DNA of 64,000 nucleotides, from positions 17,587,501-17,651,500 of the forward strand of contig JABWDB010000001.1 of assembly GCA_019614645.1 (NCBI GenBank), read 5' to 3'. Each line of letters opens with the position of its first letter. The first letter of the stretch is position 1. Under the pieces are notes generated by a model. The model saw nothing but the letters and a program-made list of their open reading frames with translations, made no database searches and had not been told where the DNA came from. The position numbers and the translations under genes are program-made. This document shows, in pieces, positions 36,401 to 49,400 of this stretch. This DNA is from Stratiolaelaps scimitus. Lineage: Eukaryota > Arthropoda > Arachnida > Mesostigmata > Laelapidae.

Positions 36401-39400
36401 ACATCAGGGAACATCTGAGAGTCAAAAATGCCCGCAGCAGCAGCAGCGACGTCTGCAAGGTTGTGTATCTTTTTAAAAACAGCGCATCACCAGGATTCAA
36501 AACAGGTCTGTTGTACTTATCGAATTCGAAGTGCGGCGGTATACACGGGTCAGTTACGCTCCTAGGGAAGGGCAGACCGCCAACATTGGTTGCGTAACGA
36601 CTGATGCTCAGGGGTGTGTGCTTACCATTGCAGTTGTCGATCTAAATATCAAATCAAATTTGATTTATGCGTCGCATTTAGAATACTTCTTTGTTGTGGG
36701 GCTGGAGTATCGCCAATCAGCAGTATCCGGCCCAAGCAAAAAAAATCACCTGCTTCCAATGAATATTATGTAGGAAAAACGCTCGAATTGACATAAATAT
36801 GTTGTTCTTAGTTGTATATAGTTGATCGTTATAATCTGGATACGCTGTGTATCTTCGTGCAGTAATCGCTCAACTAGTGATCCATGATCAAGCTACACTT
36901 TGGCAATAAGGATGTACTATAAAAGCTACGTTACTACTGTTTTTACTATTTTTTTACAGCTGAGTCCTCTGACTTTAACTGGCAAATAATAGGATTTTAA
37001 ACCAAACGAATTACATTTCCTATAATACAACAAAGTTACTCCTGCAGCGAGCGCAGCGACTTACGCTTGATAGCCTTCATCAGAGTTAGTCCCCACACTC
37101 GATTCACCCCACTTCATGGAAGTTACTTGTAAGTTATACGTACTTACATAACAATGTTACAAGTAATTTTCATGAAGCCCATCCGCATGTTATGGCTAAC
37201 CACAACCACTTCTCGCGCACAGACAAAAGCAGCGTTCGAGTCTCAACATCAACGAGCTGCTTGAGTGTTTTCGACCCCTGCTGAGTGCCACAATACTGGA
37301 TGAAAGCGAAGAACAGGTAGGACGATCCATTGATCGATCAATATCACGAAATGCGTAATACAGCCGCGATTTGAGTTAAACATCTCATATATTTTTGGTT
37401 AAATTATGTCGCGCCCTTCTTGGTACACCAATAATACATTCGTGTGAAGCAAAGATCGTTCGTTTTAAATTGACCTTCGTGAAGGACGGGTATATTGAAT
37501 CGTATTGGATGTAAGGATACAAGCTGAAGTAATGATAGAATCGGAAGTTATGAAGAAGTAGCGGAAGTTACGTGGCGTTTTTAGCAAAACTTAACTATTT
37601 GTGGACTTTACTGCGCCACAGGCCTATAGGCTTTTACAGGGCTGTTCGACTCATTGCTAAAATGTTCAATTTGTCTCTAATATATTTGATCGCCCCGTGC
37701 GTTGATATCATCGATTTTGCCCTGTTCCTCTTTGTTATGGTACTTGCTGCTAATTCCGGATTCACGACTCGGCGTAACTCCAAGGTGTTGACAAGCTGCG
37801 ACTATGCACGGGTTCGACGATTGCTACAAACAAGGGGATGCAGCAACGAGAACAGGCTGCGCCTCTGGAGCCTCGTCCTTGGACTTTCCAGCTCGCCAGA
37901 TGTGAGTAGCAGGTTATTAATTCCACCCAATTCGAACATCCAAGATTTTGACGAGAGCGCTTGTGAATGAACAAATATTGTCTAATAAATATTCTCAAGT
38001 AAGCTCAATGTGCGGTACGATGGAGGTTAATGACATAATATTGTATATGATGGTTCATCGCTTCGTCGAACAGTTGCACTAACGGACCGCAGTTACTTCA
38101 ATCATCTCATAAAATATACGTGTATCGAACGCTCTGGTTCCACCCGAGAGAGAAAGAGAGAGAGAGAGACTAAAATGATCACGTTAGCACGAAATATGAC
38201 GATGACGCTGGACAAACCGACCCTCAATACGGTTGAAGAGGATATAACTAACAAGCAAGTTGTCGAGTAAAGTCCTCTGTGGACGCAAGCGCAACCAGTG
38301 TTACTTAGTCACATTGAATATGCCGAAACGAGTCATTTATATCACTCTCAGCACGGAGATGAACTGAGCCATTGTTCTACTCCCCTGGGCAACTGGAATA
38401 TTGAGTTCGCTTCCACGAACCGTAGTGCAGGTGAACATCCAACAGTGAACTGTTGTTGTACGGGCTGTATTGTAACGCTGCTGTTGTTGCCGCCCATGCT
38501 GCCGTGTTCATTTATATTCGCCAGAACGACGCGACATGCGGAACACTCTGAGTCACTTCGTTTTTGCTATATTAATAATTCTTCACCGTAGCATTTATGG
38601 GTTATGCAGGCGAATGCTTCACCGTACGTCGATTTTAGGGGTGGCGCGAAGATCAATGGGCATGTAGCTGTAGATGTTGCAAATAAAAATATCGACTACT
38701 AAGAGGATAGGAACGCTAAATATTTCACATTTACGAACCGTTGTTATAGTCACCTTGATACATGATGAGACAAGCTGCTTCAGAAGAAATAAGGTGGGGA
38801 GCTTACCCCACCCCCCCCCCCGCCCAAAGCTACGATGATTACCTTTTCTGGAAGCCCTGCATGAAACAGCACATGCGGAGTCGCCGGAGAGGTATGGCCT
38901 GAACAACGGAGAGTATTATCGCCGATTGGACAGAATTATTCATTCCGTTCGTTGAAGCAGTCCGCTCTTTCCAGTTCTGCTTTACACTTGACCGCTTGAA
39001 AATAGGAAGAGCACACTATTGATTCACGTATGAATAGTTGGTCAGCAGGGTGCGCTCCGTCACCCTTTCTGTGACCTACATCTCGATACGTTATACTGCC
39101 CTGTTTTCTGTTTAAGTGTACTACCCTGTAATACAATATGAGACCCAAATAGAGCTTAATTACCCGCTAGCATTTGTATGATCGTACCGACTGAATTCGC
39201 TGGGATACGACATGACACAGCGGCTGTACAAAGGCTAAATAGGCCACTCGACCGAACATCTAATGTGACCCGGCGCGCCTCTCCTGTCACTGTGTTCGGT
39301 CAGTACATTCATATCTCTGCGGGAACTGAATGCTCTCTCTGTCTAACCGGTACGGGGGTGCCGTTTGGACCCTATTTCGTCATCAAACGCTGCCATTGTT

Positions 39401-40352
39401 GCTGGGGATTGTTTATCTTTGGCGGAGCCGCCAAATTGCTAACTGATTCACACAACAACACCCATGTGCTCAATGACAGACTCGCAGACATACATCCTCG
39501 TTCGCCATTATATGTGATTAGCTTCTTGGGAACTGTCTCTACGGGATTCGTACTGGGGACTGTAAATGGCAACAGTTGGATTCTTGATGAGGTCAAAAAT
39601 ACATTTTCCGGGATGTCTCTTAGCCAACGTTTAACGGTCCACGGTGCTCCTCGACGAGGTCAAGGTAATGTAGATGGACGTAATATCGAGTTGGATTGTT
39701 GATATCACAGAGCCAAATTTTGGTGGTACAATACCAGTATATGTTGAGATTCGAAACCTCTAATATAAGGGCTATGCAAACTAACATATCCTTTATATTC
39801 ATTAGGATGAATTGATCTCCGGATTTAAATGATTAATACACTAGTGGATGCAGTTATTTAAATGTATGGGTTTTACATCATTAAATAAATGAAAATAGAT
39901 TTTACGTTGTCACCGAAAAACACCCATAGGTATCTACCCCTCCCACCGGGCATTACTGTCCCGATAATGATACTAATGGACTGGATCCATTGTCCCCGCA
40001 ATCGTACTGGGGTTCAACTAACGTGCAAGGCCTTCTAAGCTTAAGCGATATTTCTGTACTTATCCAATCCGATTCTTATGTTCAACAGTCAACCCCCAGC
40101 TGAATAATGAATACAAACGACCATCGAATTCGCCACATCGCTGCTGACCAGACACCGCAGAACACCTACTTCACCCAATGTATAGGATACTGATGTATGG
40201 GTTTTAACAACACTCATATTTATCCAAGTTAACTTTATGTCTGTCCCTCATTAGCATCTAGCTATGACTGCCACTCAGCCTAGTGGCATATCAATGACTG
40301 ATCTCTTCAAGCTTGTAAGCAGCGCTTCGTTACGGACAGTATTGTCTCTCCC

Positions 40353-40438
<86 letters not shown>

Positions 40439-43400
40439 TCTCTCTCTCTCTCTCGCTGTCAAAGACAGCCCAAAATCCCACCCTAGAATGAAGTGAGCCA
40501 CGCCCGCTGTTGTCTATCCGTTTGTCTGCTCCGCCCTCGGAATGAAACTCTGCTGGTGCGGCTGCTGTCGCCGCGAAATGTCCCCCACTGCTCTCCAGCG
40601 GCAGTGGCATACATCGTATACGGTGCTGCTGACCTTCAAAGTGGACCCTTCAAAGCTGGTCAGGCGACGTTCATTTGATCGAGGAACGTCACCGGCAGAT
40701 CTGCTCTATAACTCCATAATAACTGCACGCTGGATCCTTCACCACGCCTTCACGTCGTCGACAACCAACTGCCCCTTTACTCAGAACCAACGTCTGCATT
40801 TACGTACCGCAGTGTTTCCATCATAACGCAAAAAAAAAAACGCATAATATATCATGCACCCGTACGCCGTCGTCGAACTCCACTGACAACTACACAACCG
40901 TATTGTAAGCCTGTCAGAAGTCGGCCCATTCGTTGGGCTTTCGTTCGTTGTTGATGTTACAATTTATGAGACGTGCTGATCACGACATCCACGAATCCAC
41001 GACCCCTATTGTATCGTTCAATTAGAATGTCGATGGTCCATAGTAGAATAGACCACAGTGAGCTTGCCTCAGCGAGCGCATCGCTTGTCATTGACGAGTG
41101 GCAGGGGCTGCTTGCCGCCATCTGTTTGCGTGTAAGTGCCGACAGCCGCACATGCAGATGAGGTGGTGCATTACGTCGGCACACTGCCTCCGGCTAAGGA
41201 GCGCCACAGCCCATGGTGAGCCGGACCGGGTTGAGCCGAAGCGAGTTAGCGTTCGTCCGCTGGTTGTGTTGGCGACGTGCACTGCCTAATTGCATGTTGA
41301 TTGGCCCCGAAGATTAGATGCATTCACTGTTTCGGGGTTCATTTTGTCGACGTTTTGAACGCTAATACAGCAACAGATCTCCGTATCCGGGTATAGCGTA
41401 GGACGTGGACACGTCGTCATGAGTAAGGGCGACAATCGAACTTTTACTTCACTTTCTCGCATAGTATTTAATCGTAGTTTTAGGTAGTTGTAGTAGTTTT
41501 AGCAGTGGTTGTAGTACTAGCTGCCGAGTGCCTTCTCGAGGGCAGAATAGTTGTAATCGTAACATGGCTGATGATGATGTGGGTGCTGCTGCTGATGGTG
41601 CTGCTGAATAATCAACTCACCGGCGGGAGTGCCGTAGCTGCGCCCGCTGTGGTTTGGCCACAGGTTGCGATTTAATGAGCTTAATGATATCTTCTAGTGA
41701 ATGTGTAATATATACGTACATAGATGCATACATCATATATGAACGATCGTGTCTATGTCTACCGAAAATTAGAAATCAATCGAACAGGGTAATTTTGACT
41801 ATTCGGTTGAAATTCGGCGTTCTGTTTTTGCACCACTCGAGTTGTTAGAAAGCAAATAGCTGGTTCACTTTTGTTTTTGCTATAAAGTAGCCTAAAAGTA
41901 GATTTTCCGGGCTGGCTCTCAGCCTTAAACATTTAACTCCATCCACGGTACAACTGGTTTCGGGATTGCCTAATAAGACGGACCCCTTTTAAATGCGAAG
42001 TACTCGATGGGCAACGGTGGGGATCGAACCCGTGCACCTACGTGTCCCCCGCTATGAAGTAGCCACCCATCAGGGAACAATCTATCGACACTATATATCG
42101 TTTATTCAAACATACAGTAGGTCGGTATTTCTAGGGATTATGGGGGGGGGGGGTGAGGACGACAATGTCCCGAGGAAGGCGATGGCATTGCCTCTCTGCA
42201 CGGCGAGGGACAGGCGCTGCAGGAGGAAAGAGCCAGCGCGCTTGTCCCCGGTGGCGCGGATCAACCTGTGGTAGACCCCCTCGAGGAAGTTCGCAGTGAG
42301 AGGGCCGTGCCCGCCCAAGGTCTCAAAGGCAAGGGGGGAAAACAGGTGGGTTGCTTGGAGTGCGGCGTACTTCCTTAGCTTTGCCCGTTCCGCACGCGCT
42401 ACTGCGTAACCGGGGATGGTTGCACAGTGGTTGACATAAGAAGGTGCTAGGGTGCTAGGGTGCTAGGGTGCTATCGACAATGTTCAAGTCACGCATTTGG
42501 CATTCAGCTCGAGGTCCAATGATTTGTTTGCATTTACTGATTGGTGAGAGTTCAACAAATCATCTTGTCACGTCTGACCAAACGAAATACCATTACAACT
42601 ACACCCAGTTCGACTTCATGTACTCTATGTCGTGTATGTGTAAATAGCACTGCTGGCGTATTGATCCTGACAACGTTCACTAAACGCCGCTGTTATGTGC
42701 AGCCCCTATGACAGCCAGTCTCGATAGTGGTACACTGATGTCTAAGAGACAATCAATCTTCTTCAAACGTCGCTGGAACGCTCGTTCACACAGCTCTCCG
42801 CCTCCGTAGCAAGCCATCGTCGTTATCTGGTGAAAATGTAAACAACATTATCGAATATGATTTGTGCGTACATACCAGCAGTGTACGTGTATACTACAAA
42901 ATGGGCTTGACCCAATCGTCGTGCCACGCACGCGTCCGTGCTTCAGCATACCTCCAAGTGTAAAATTCTGTTTGTGTTCCAATCTACGCTTTCAATGCTG
43001 CTATATATATGAAGTATATGTCCAGTGCTACCGAGCTGTGTACTGGCTTCCTATCGGCGTCCATTTGCGCCGCTGTTGCGCAAAAGCGGCCCGCTTATGA
43101 CGAGGTCATGGAGTTTCAAACAAGCTGTTCGAAATGACACATTACGGCGATCCGTTGTATTCCGACACGTACCAAATACGAGTGCTGTGCACCATTTCGG
43201 TTTTTGATAGCAATAAATTGTGATTATATCTGTACGTACATACGTATGTGGCGCGGTGTAAAATTGCGTAAGTCGTTTATGGCTCGCAAGCGCTGCCAGG
43301 TCCGGTCGGGAATGAAGCCTGTACCTGATTTATGCTGGGAGTAGCACTTCATGTGGCTCTCTCTCTGTGTGCGTGTTTTTGATTTGTCTTCCTCCTGTTT

Positions 43401-46400
43401 CAGCATATTGGTTAGAGCTAGCGCTAATGAAGTTTGAGCCACACGTCTTGGGCACGTGATTAATGCCCATTGAACCTGAACCGCTCATGATACTAGACAA
43501 TTGCATAGTAGTGTGGTAATAGAAGCATGTTGGGGACAGGTCGAGGACGAAGAGCAGGGAGGGAGGGAGAGAGATACTATGCTGAGAACGACTGTCAATC
43601 ACACATTGATTACAAAGAACAAACACAGCCCGGCCATGTTGAGCGTTGTTTCTCTCTCACTCTCTCTCTCTCTTCATCTAAGGACCATAGTAACAATGGC
43701 ACCCAATTCAGTTGGTCTGTTCAAAACTTTTTGTACACCGTACATTATTGTTATTGACGATATTTTTGGCGAGAGTCGATATTAGTACTACACCCTATCC
43801 AATATGTCAACGAAGGTCCCAAATGACCTAAGCTTGTTCTGTGTCACACACGTTTGGACCCCTTATTGATGGATGGACAATCAAGAGAGAGCAAGTTCAG
43901 TTGGTCTGTTGGACAGGTCAACTAATTCGGCTCTAGATCAAGCGAGAGATGCACGCGGCGCGGCACAGCATATTTCCTGCTGCGGTTGCACATGATGGTT
44001 ATGTGATGATCTGTTTGTTTTTCAAACGCCACTCATTTGACGCAGAGATTGGGTTCCCCATGAGCGGCTACATGAATAGAAGTTGCTTTAATACCCCTTG
44101 TTGTATCCAGTATATTGGACTGCATAAATAGAAAGTCAGCCTTCGCTCGAACTATGGTGGATTCATGAGAAGGAATTACTCCGTACGAGTCACACTTGAA
44201 TTTTTAATACCGATGGTCGATGACGCTCGTTTTGTCAAGGAACAGTAGTCGCGCCATCACACCTCAGTGGTTCCCTATTTAGCGGATATAGTGACGATAA
44301 TCAAAAGACAACATTTGCCATGAAATCTATTCTATAATAATAAATAGGATATGGTCAGGCATAGACAGATTGTATTTAATGGAGGAACTGGATCAGATAA
44401 GACGGCGGGACCTAAAAAGGCGACCGGGAGAGGCTTCTTCTGGAATCGGACCAGTTGTAACGGACCAATCTTAACTAAAGGGTTACCCCCGCTCCCCGTG
44501 GAGGACACTGAATATATACTGAATAAGTGGTTCCACGCCTCTGGCAAAGTTAAATAAATAAATAGCCAGATTGTATTTAGTGGCACACAAGCCTTTGGCC
44601 GAGCACTACTGAGGGGGTACCCATCTCTGGGATGAGCAATAGACATAATAGCACAAGGTAGTCTCGGGATTGGTATTTTCCACCTTTAGAGGACGACAAC
44701 ATACTGCCAATACGTGTCCATATCACTACGAGATCATATCGGTTTTGATAGAGAATGATTTTAGTTCTCGTTACGTGTTGGACCTTACATTGACTGGACA
44801 CATTTCTATGCCAGTTGCAGTGGGTTCAAATAGTCACACAGGGTTGTGCGACATTATCCAATGCGTAACGCCTCCTAAGAGAACATTGTGTTATATTTTA
44901 AATGCACATTTTTCATTTAAGTCTGCTCTAAAAAATAATCCACTCATAGTCATCTCAGATAGTCGCGTCATCTGTTGACCCTTGAAACGGTTGCGCGATT
45001 TTTTGATCATCCTGCATAGCTATCTTTGAATTTGTTAAAATCGACTATCCATCCATGAGAGACACTCGATTGTTGGAACTGCATATCGGCTTGCCAACGA
45101 AAATACGGCATTCAAGGAAGTTTCGCTCACTCGGAAATAGTTGTGAACATTTCGAGACTCCCCCTACCAGAACACAGATCTGATCACGAGATAAACTATA
45201 CATATGACCAGATGACAATTTCACTCGTCTGTCGTGGCTTTTGTGGCAAACTGTTATAGCTGACGCGGAACGAACACCGGACGTGCCATGGCATACGTCG
45301 GTGGCGTCGGTGGCGTCGGGGGTCGTCGCCGGATCCAGCCTCGAATCTCGATAGGCCCCCAATGTAATGCAAGTGGGCCATTCTGCTCTGCATCCCCTCT
45401 AAAAACGTACGGGCGGGGGAATAGACACCACATCGACGACACGCTATTGAGCAGACCCAAAAGCTAGCGATACGCTACAGAACCCCTGGCGCCGGAGGGC
45501 CTGTTTTGGCCGGCGGTTCGCAGTCAGGACCATCATGGGTCATAGCTGCATTTCGGGGACCGGGGTCAGTAATTACGGCCATTAATGAAAGCTACCTCGC
45601 TTCTTTGTACTTCAAGCACGCAGAAATTGTATGGAGATACGACTCTTGCCATATAGACGACCACACAGTCGTTGGTCATCCCTGTCGACTAACTGCAAGG
45701 ACAATAGCGATTGCCGTTGATCGCTGCCCCCGTCCACTCCGCCTCTGAATCCCGGAAGCATATGATAATATATTCGGAGAGTGGCCCTAGTATTACATTG
45801 AAATACCTTGAATTCGCACACGGCGATTTAGTCTCGCTATTGTTTTCACGATTTCATTAGTCTATATGCAGATGAACGAATAACATGTTGGTGTGCTCAC
45901 ACATGCTGCCTGTTATTCCATAACGGAATAGAAGATTCGTCGTTGGAACGGCTCGAAACCATTTGAAGGGAAGAAGGAATTCGTTGAATTTCAAACTTGT
46001 AAACACATAATGAGCTTTAGTTGGGATCGCCGGCAGGTTCAATAACGGTACCATCTACAGTCGCAAACGTTGATGACTGCCAAGTTGTAATTTTAGATTC
46101 CAGCAAAGAATCGACTGTAGCAGCCGAAGGCAGATAATCACATGTTATACTCAACTTGCTAGCTATTCGCAGGGGAAGTCGGAAAACGGCGATGCAGCAC
46201 TCCGTCTAATGGTACTATTCAACTTCATTGGTGCTCCTCAACCATCGACATAACAAAATCGATTCCTAAATTGATGTAAGGCTTAAGACGTCTCATGGAT
46301 GGCGAAGCATAAAGGTCTACCAACAACAAGTCAGATGGGAGTTAGCCAGAGACAAGTGGGACAGAGGGAGCACACTAGCCGAAAGGATCCTCCGGGAGAA

Positions 46401-49400
46401 GGAAAGGCTAGAACGGGCGCCGATAGCAGAGCTGGTCCGAAGGGAAAATGCCCGGAACCCACTCGCTGCGGCTGGGCGGGAGGGAGTTGATTCCAACCAT
46501 GTCCTATCACTCAGTTCCTCCCCAGAGGAGGAACTGAGGGATAGGACATGGTTGGAATCAACTGCCGGTCCCTACAAGGTACTGACTGAAGTAATACTTT
46601 TGACGGTCCCCGTCAGTGCCCCAGGTCCAAATGGGTTCTGGGTCTAGTCAGTTAGAGTCTGACACTACCAGGCAAATACCTTACTTGTGAGGCCTGATGT
46701 CCATGCAAGATTTACCTTTAACCTCTTAAAAAAAAAAGGATGGGAGTTAGTCAATTCGAGTTAGTTCTCCTTACAAATGTGAGAGGTTACTCGTTTACCG
46801 GCTAATACAGTTAATGCATCGTGTCCTTATATTTAGCCCCCGTTTCTAGCTTCGGGCCGTAATCAGCGCAAGGGCATCGTATGATTATGCCTGGTGTCTT
46901 GCTATCGTCGTTCGAGCCGGACGTGCGTGACCCCGAATGGCGAACAACCGCCAACGAACAGCCTACACGGCCAGTTCCACTTTGGTGCCACTGAGATGCT
47001 GGTGCTCCACTCACCACCAGTCGCCTAGAGCCGTTGCGGATGACATCCAGATTTGCTAGATATCATTCATAGCAGCAGAGTTGCACGCACAAGCTGGATT
47101 TTGGTGACAAAAACTTGTGTTTACTTCAAATGTTAAGGCCGCTATGTGTCGTTGCCAGGTTATTAGAGGACGTCTCGACTGCAGATCATTTTTACATATG
47201 GATTTTTTCTATCAAGGCATATTCAACAAAACAATACGTGCAATAACTGCAACTTCCTTGACAGAAGTCTGTTTCGAAAGTGGTTAGCGGTTCTGACAGT
47301 CTTTTATGGTTGGCTTATTCTATAATACCATGTATGAGGAATTCGCACGAACCCAACTAATGAGTTGGATTATAGCGACGCACGTGAAACATAGGCTTCT
47401 ACTTTCGAAAAGAGGCAGTAAGGCTTCTCTCGTTCCTAATGGCAGGATTACCTATGTATACCTACTGTAAGCCTACTCCCCTTCCCCCCTGTTTATATAT
47501 ATATATATATATATATATCTTTAATGAGAGTGTCTAATTTTAATCTAACCTTTATAACCTCTAGCGCATAGCTCCTGTATTATGGAGTAAGCAACACTCT
47601 CACAGGATGGCAATTTTAGATTGGTGGTAAAACGCTGTAATTCACTTTATCTGCGATATGTGAGATTTACAATAGAAAATAAGCACTGTCACCACCATCG
47701 ATAAAAGCGCTTCCCATCAGTCTCCACAAGTTAGGTCTGGGCGTCTAGAATTCACAGAACGACTTCTTCGTTTGCGTAGCAGGCTTGACGTGAGTGCCCT
47801 TTGAATCGATTAACGAGTGACAAGCGGCAATATGCGTAAAATTTGTCTCTTAGTTGTCATAGTAGTAAACGCTCTATGATGGCTTCGTCGAGCGGCTTCA
47901 TCATCGAAAGGCGAAAGTCAGAGCCGCTCGCACCCGGGAGGGTGAACAGGGTGGTCACGTTTCGCCGTTGACGGTGGGATTCTACTTTTTATAGAAGGGG
48001 CAACACTTATGCCTATCGCGGAACAAGCAAAAGTGCACCAGACCGATAAACGCGAAGTGCACAAAATGTACCTAGCAAAACTGGCGTAAAACGTGAATGT
48101 TGTTCCGACCAAGGTGAAATTTTACGGAGCTAACTAAGTGTGCACTCGAGTATTGCTTGGAATTACCACATACGATTTCACCCTAAAGACTATATTGTAT
48201 AGGGCCAGTCGCTGTTTCACTAGTACATTGCATTATTGCATGTTCATACAGGTAGATGCACGATAACGGATAGTATACATATTATAGCGTGGAGATTATA
48301 TGATGATATTTAGTTGTCTGGCTGTTTCATGTCGCAGTTCCACGCCAATGACCACCATGAGGCATAGTCATGCGTACGGTTGTTGTACAGGTTGTGTGCA
48401 CCCGTTTCCAGTATCCACTCCTGTGGAGCAGTGCCGAGTATCATCCACTCTCCGCGATCTACCCATCTAATTGTTAGTGATATTTGATTTTCATGTTTTT
48501 TTTTTCAGAATGAAATCCGGTATGAATACGTCCGTCGGCTGGTCCTTAATTACGACTGCCTAATGGATAAGTTCCTATTCAAGGTAAGCAACTGGTTCAA
48601 CACCGTTTATAGTTGAGCACATTTTGGTTCAAATGAATCGAATCGCGTAGAGAAATGATTCGAACTAGCGCTTCCTTGGACGTTCTTCAGTCCAAATGCT
48701 GACCGTTTATAATATCAACGAAAGAATTATTGACTTGATAAGAGAGCTATCTCATATCAAGGAATTGTGATATGAACGCGTTTAAGTTATGCATCACCCT
48801 TGACCTATCTTTCCATAGGCGGCTTTTTCATGAATCCAATATTAGATATAATACTTGAGAACAAACTGAATATTGCTGGACATTCCTTCACCGTATGTTC
48901 ACTAAAGGATACATTGATCTATGTGACTATTCAGGCCACTTCATTGTGGCTCTAAAGTCGCACACTAAGGTCGATCTGTGTTTCGACATACCGCTTCTGT
49001 GCCTTATTAATTTACTAGAATTCCGCTCCTCTGCCTAATTACTAGTTCAATAGACTGTGTCTACGATTGTTAGTTAGTGTTTGTACGCTTCTGCTGTGGT
49101 GAATTGTCGTCCTGTCCCGCCCGACGTTGAATTTCGCTGATCACCCTATGGTTTGAAATATGAACTTTCGGGTGGAGCTTGTCCATTTTACATAGGAGTG
49201 GGTATTAAGCGTTGGTGTAATTGCACATACTTGCGCATCTTTGGGTCAAACGCTAGCCATGTTGGCCTTCCACTTTTGGGAAGGTTCAGGACTCGCGGCG
49301 AATTCCATTGAGTCAAACAATGTGAATACAAATAAAAACAAAGAACATAGCTGGTGAAGACCCATCGCCTGCCCTCGTCTATCTCTCCCACGCGTGATGG

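Larger units (their letters stand above)
37902..48508. other. 10.6-kb intron of TBC1D19 rich in mobile DNA
   Basis: It holds a 174-codon orphan ORF (39178-39702), a 110-bp CT tract, a 5'-truncated retroelement end with adjacent tRNA-like repeat (41.9-42.5 kb), a reverse-transcriptase fragment with hairpin (46.27-46.65 kb) and TA tracts. Open frames at 44332-44978 and 45196-45748 are unexplained. The acceptor and donor that bound the intron are strong (CAG/GTGAGT-type, TTTTTTTTTTCAG). Confidence 0.7.

Noticed and set aside
40264..40610. Ser-Leu and Arg-Glu repeat ORFs on both strands
   Set aside because: They are translations of the CT microsatellite.
44332..44978. Overlapping ORFs with a repeated AGATTGTATTTA motif
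   Set aside because: The duplication is short and the frames lie on both strands. It may be transposon debris, but nothing is identifiable.
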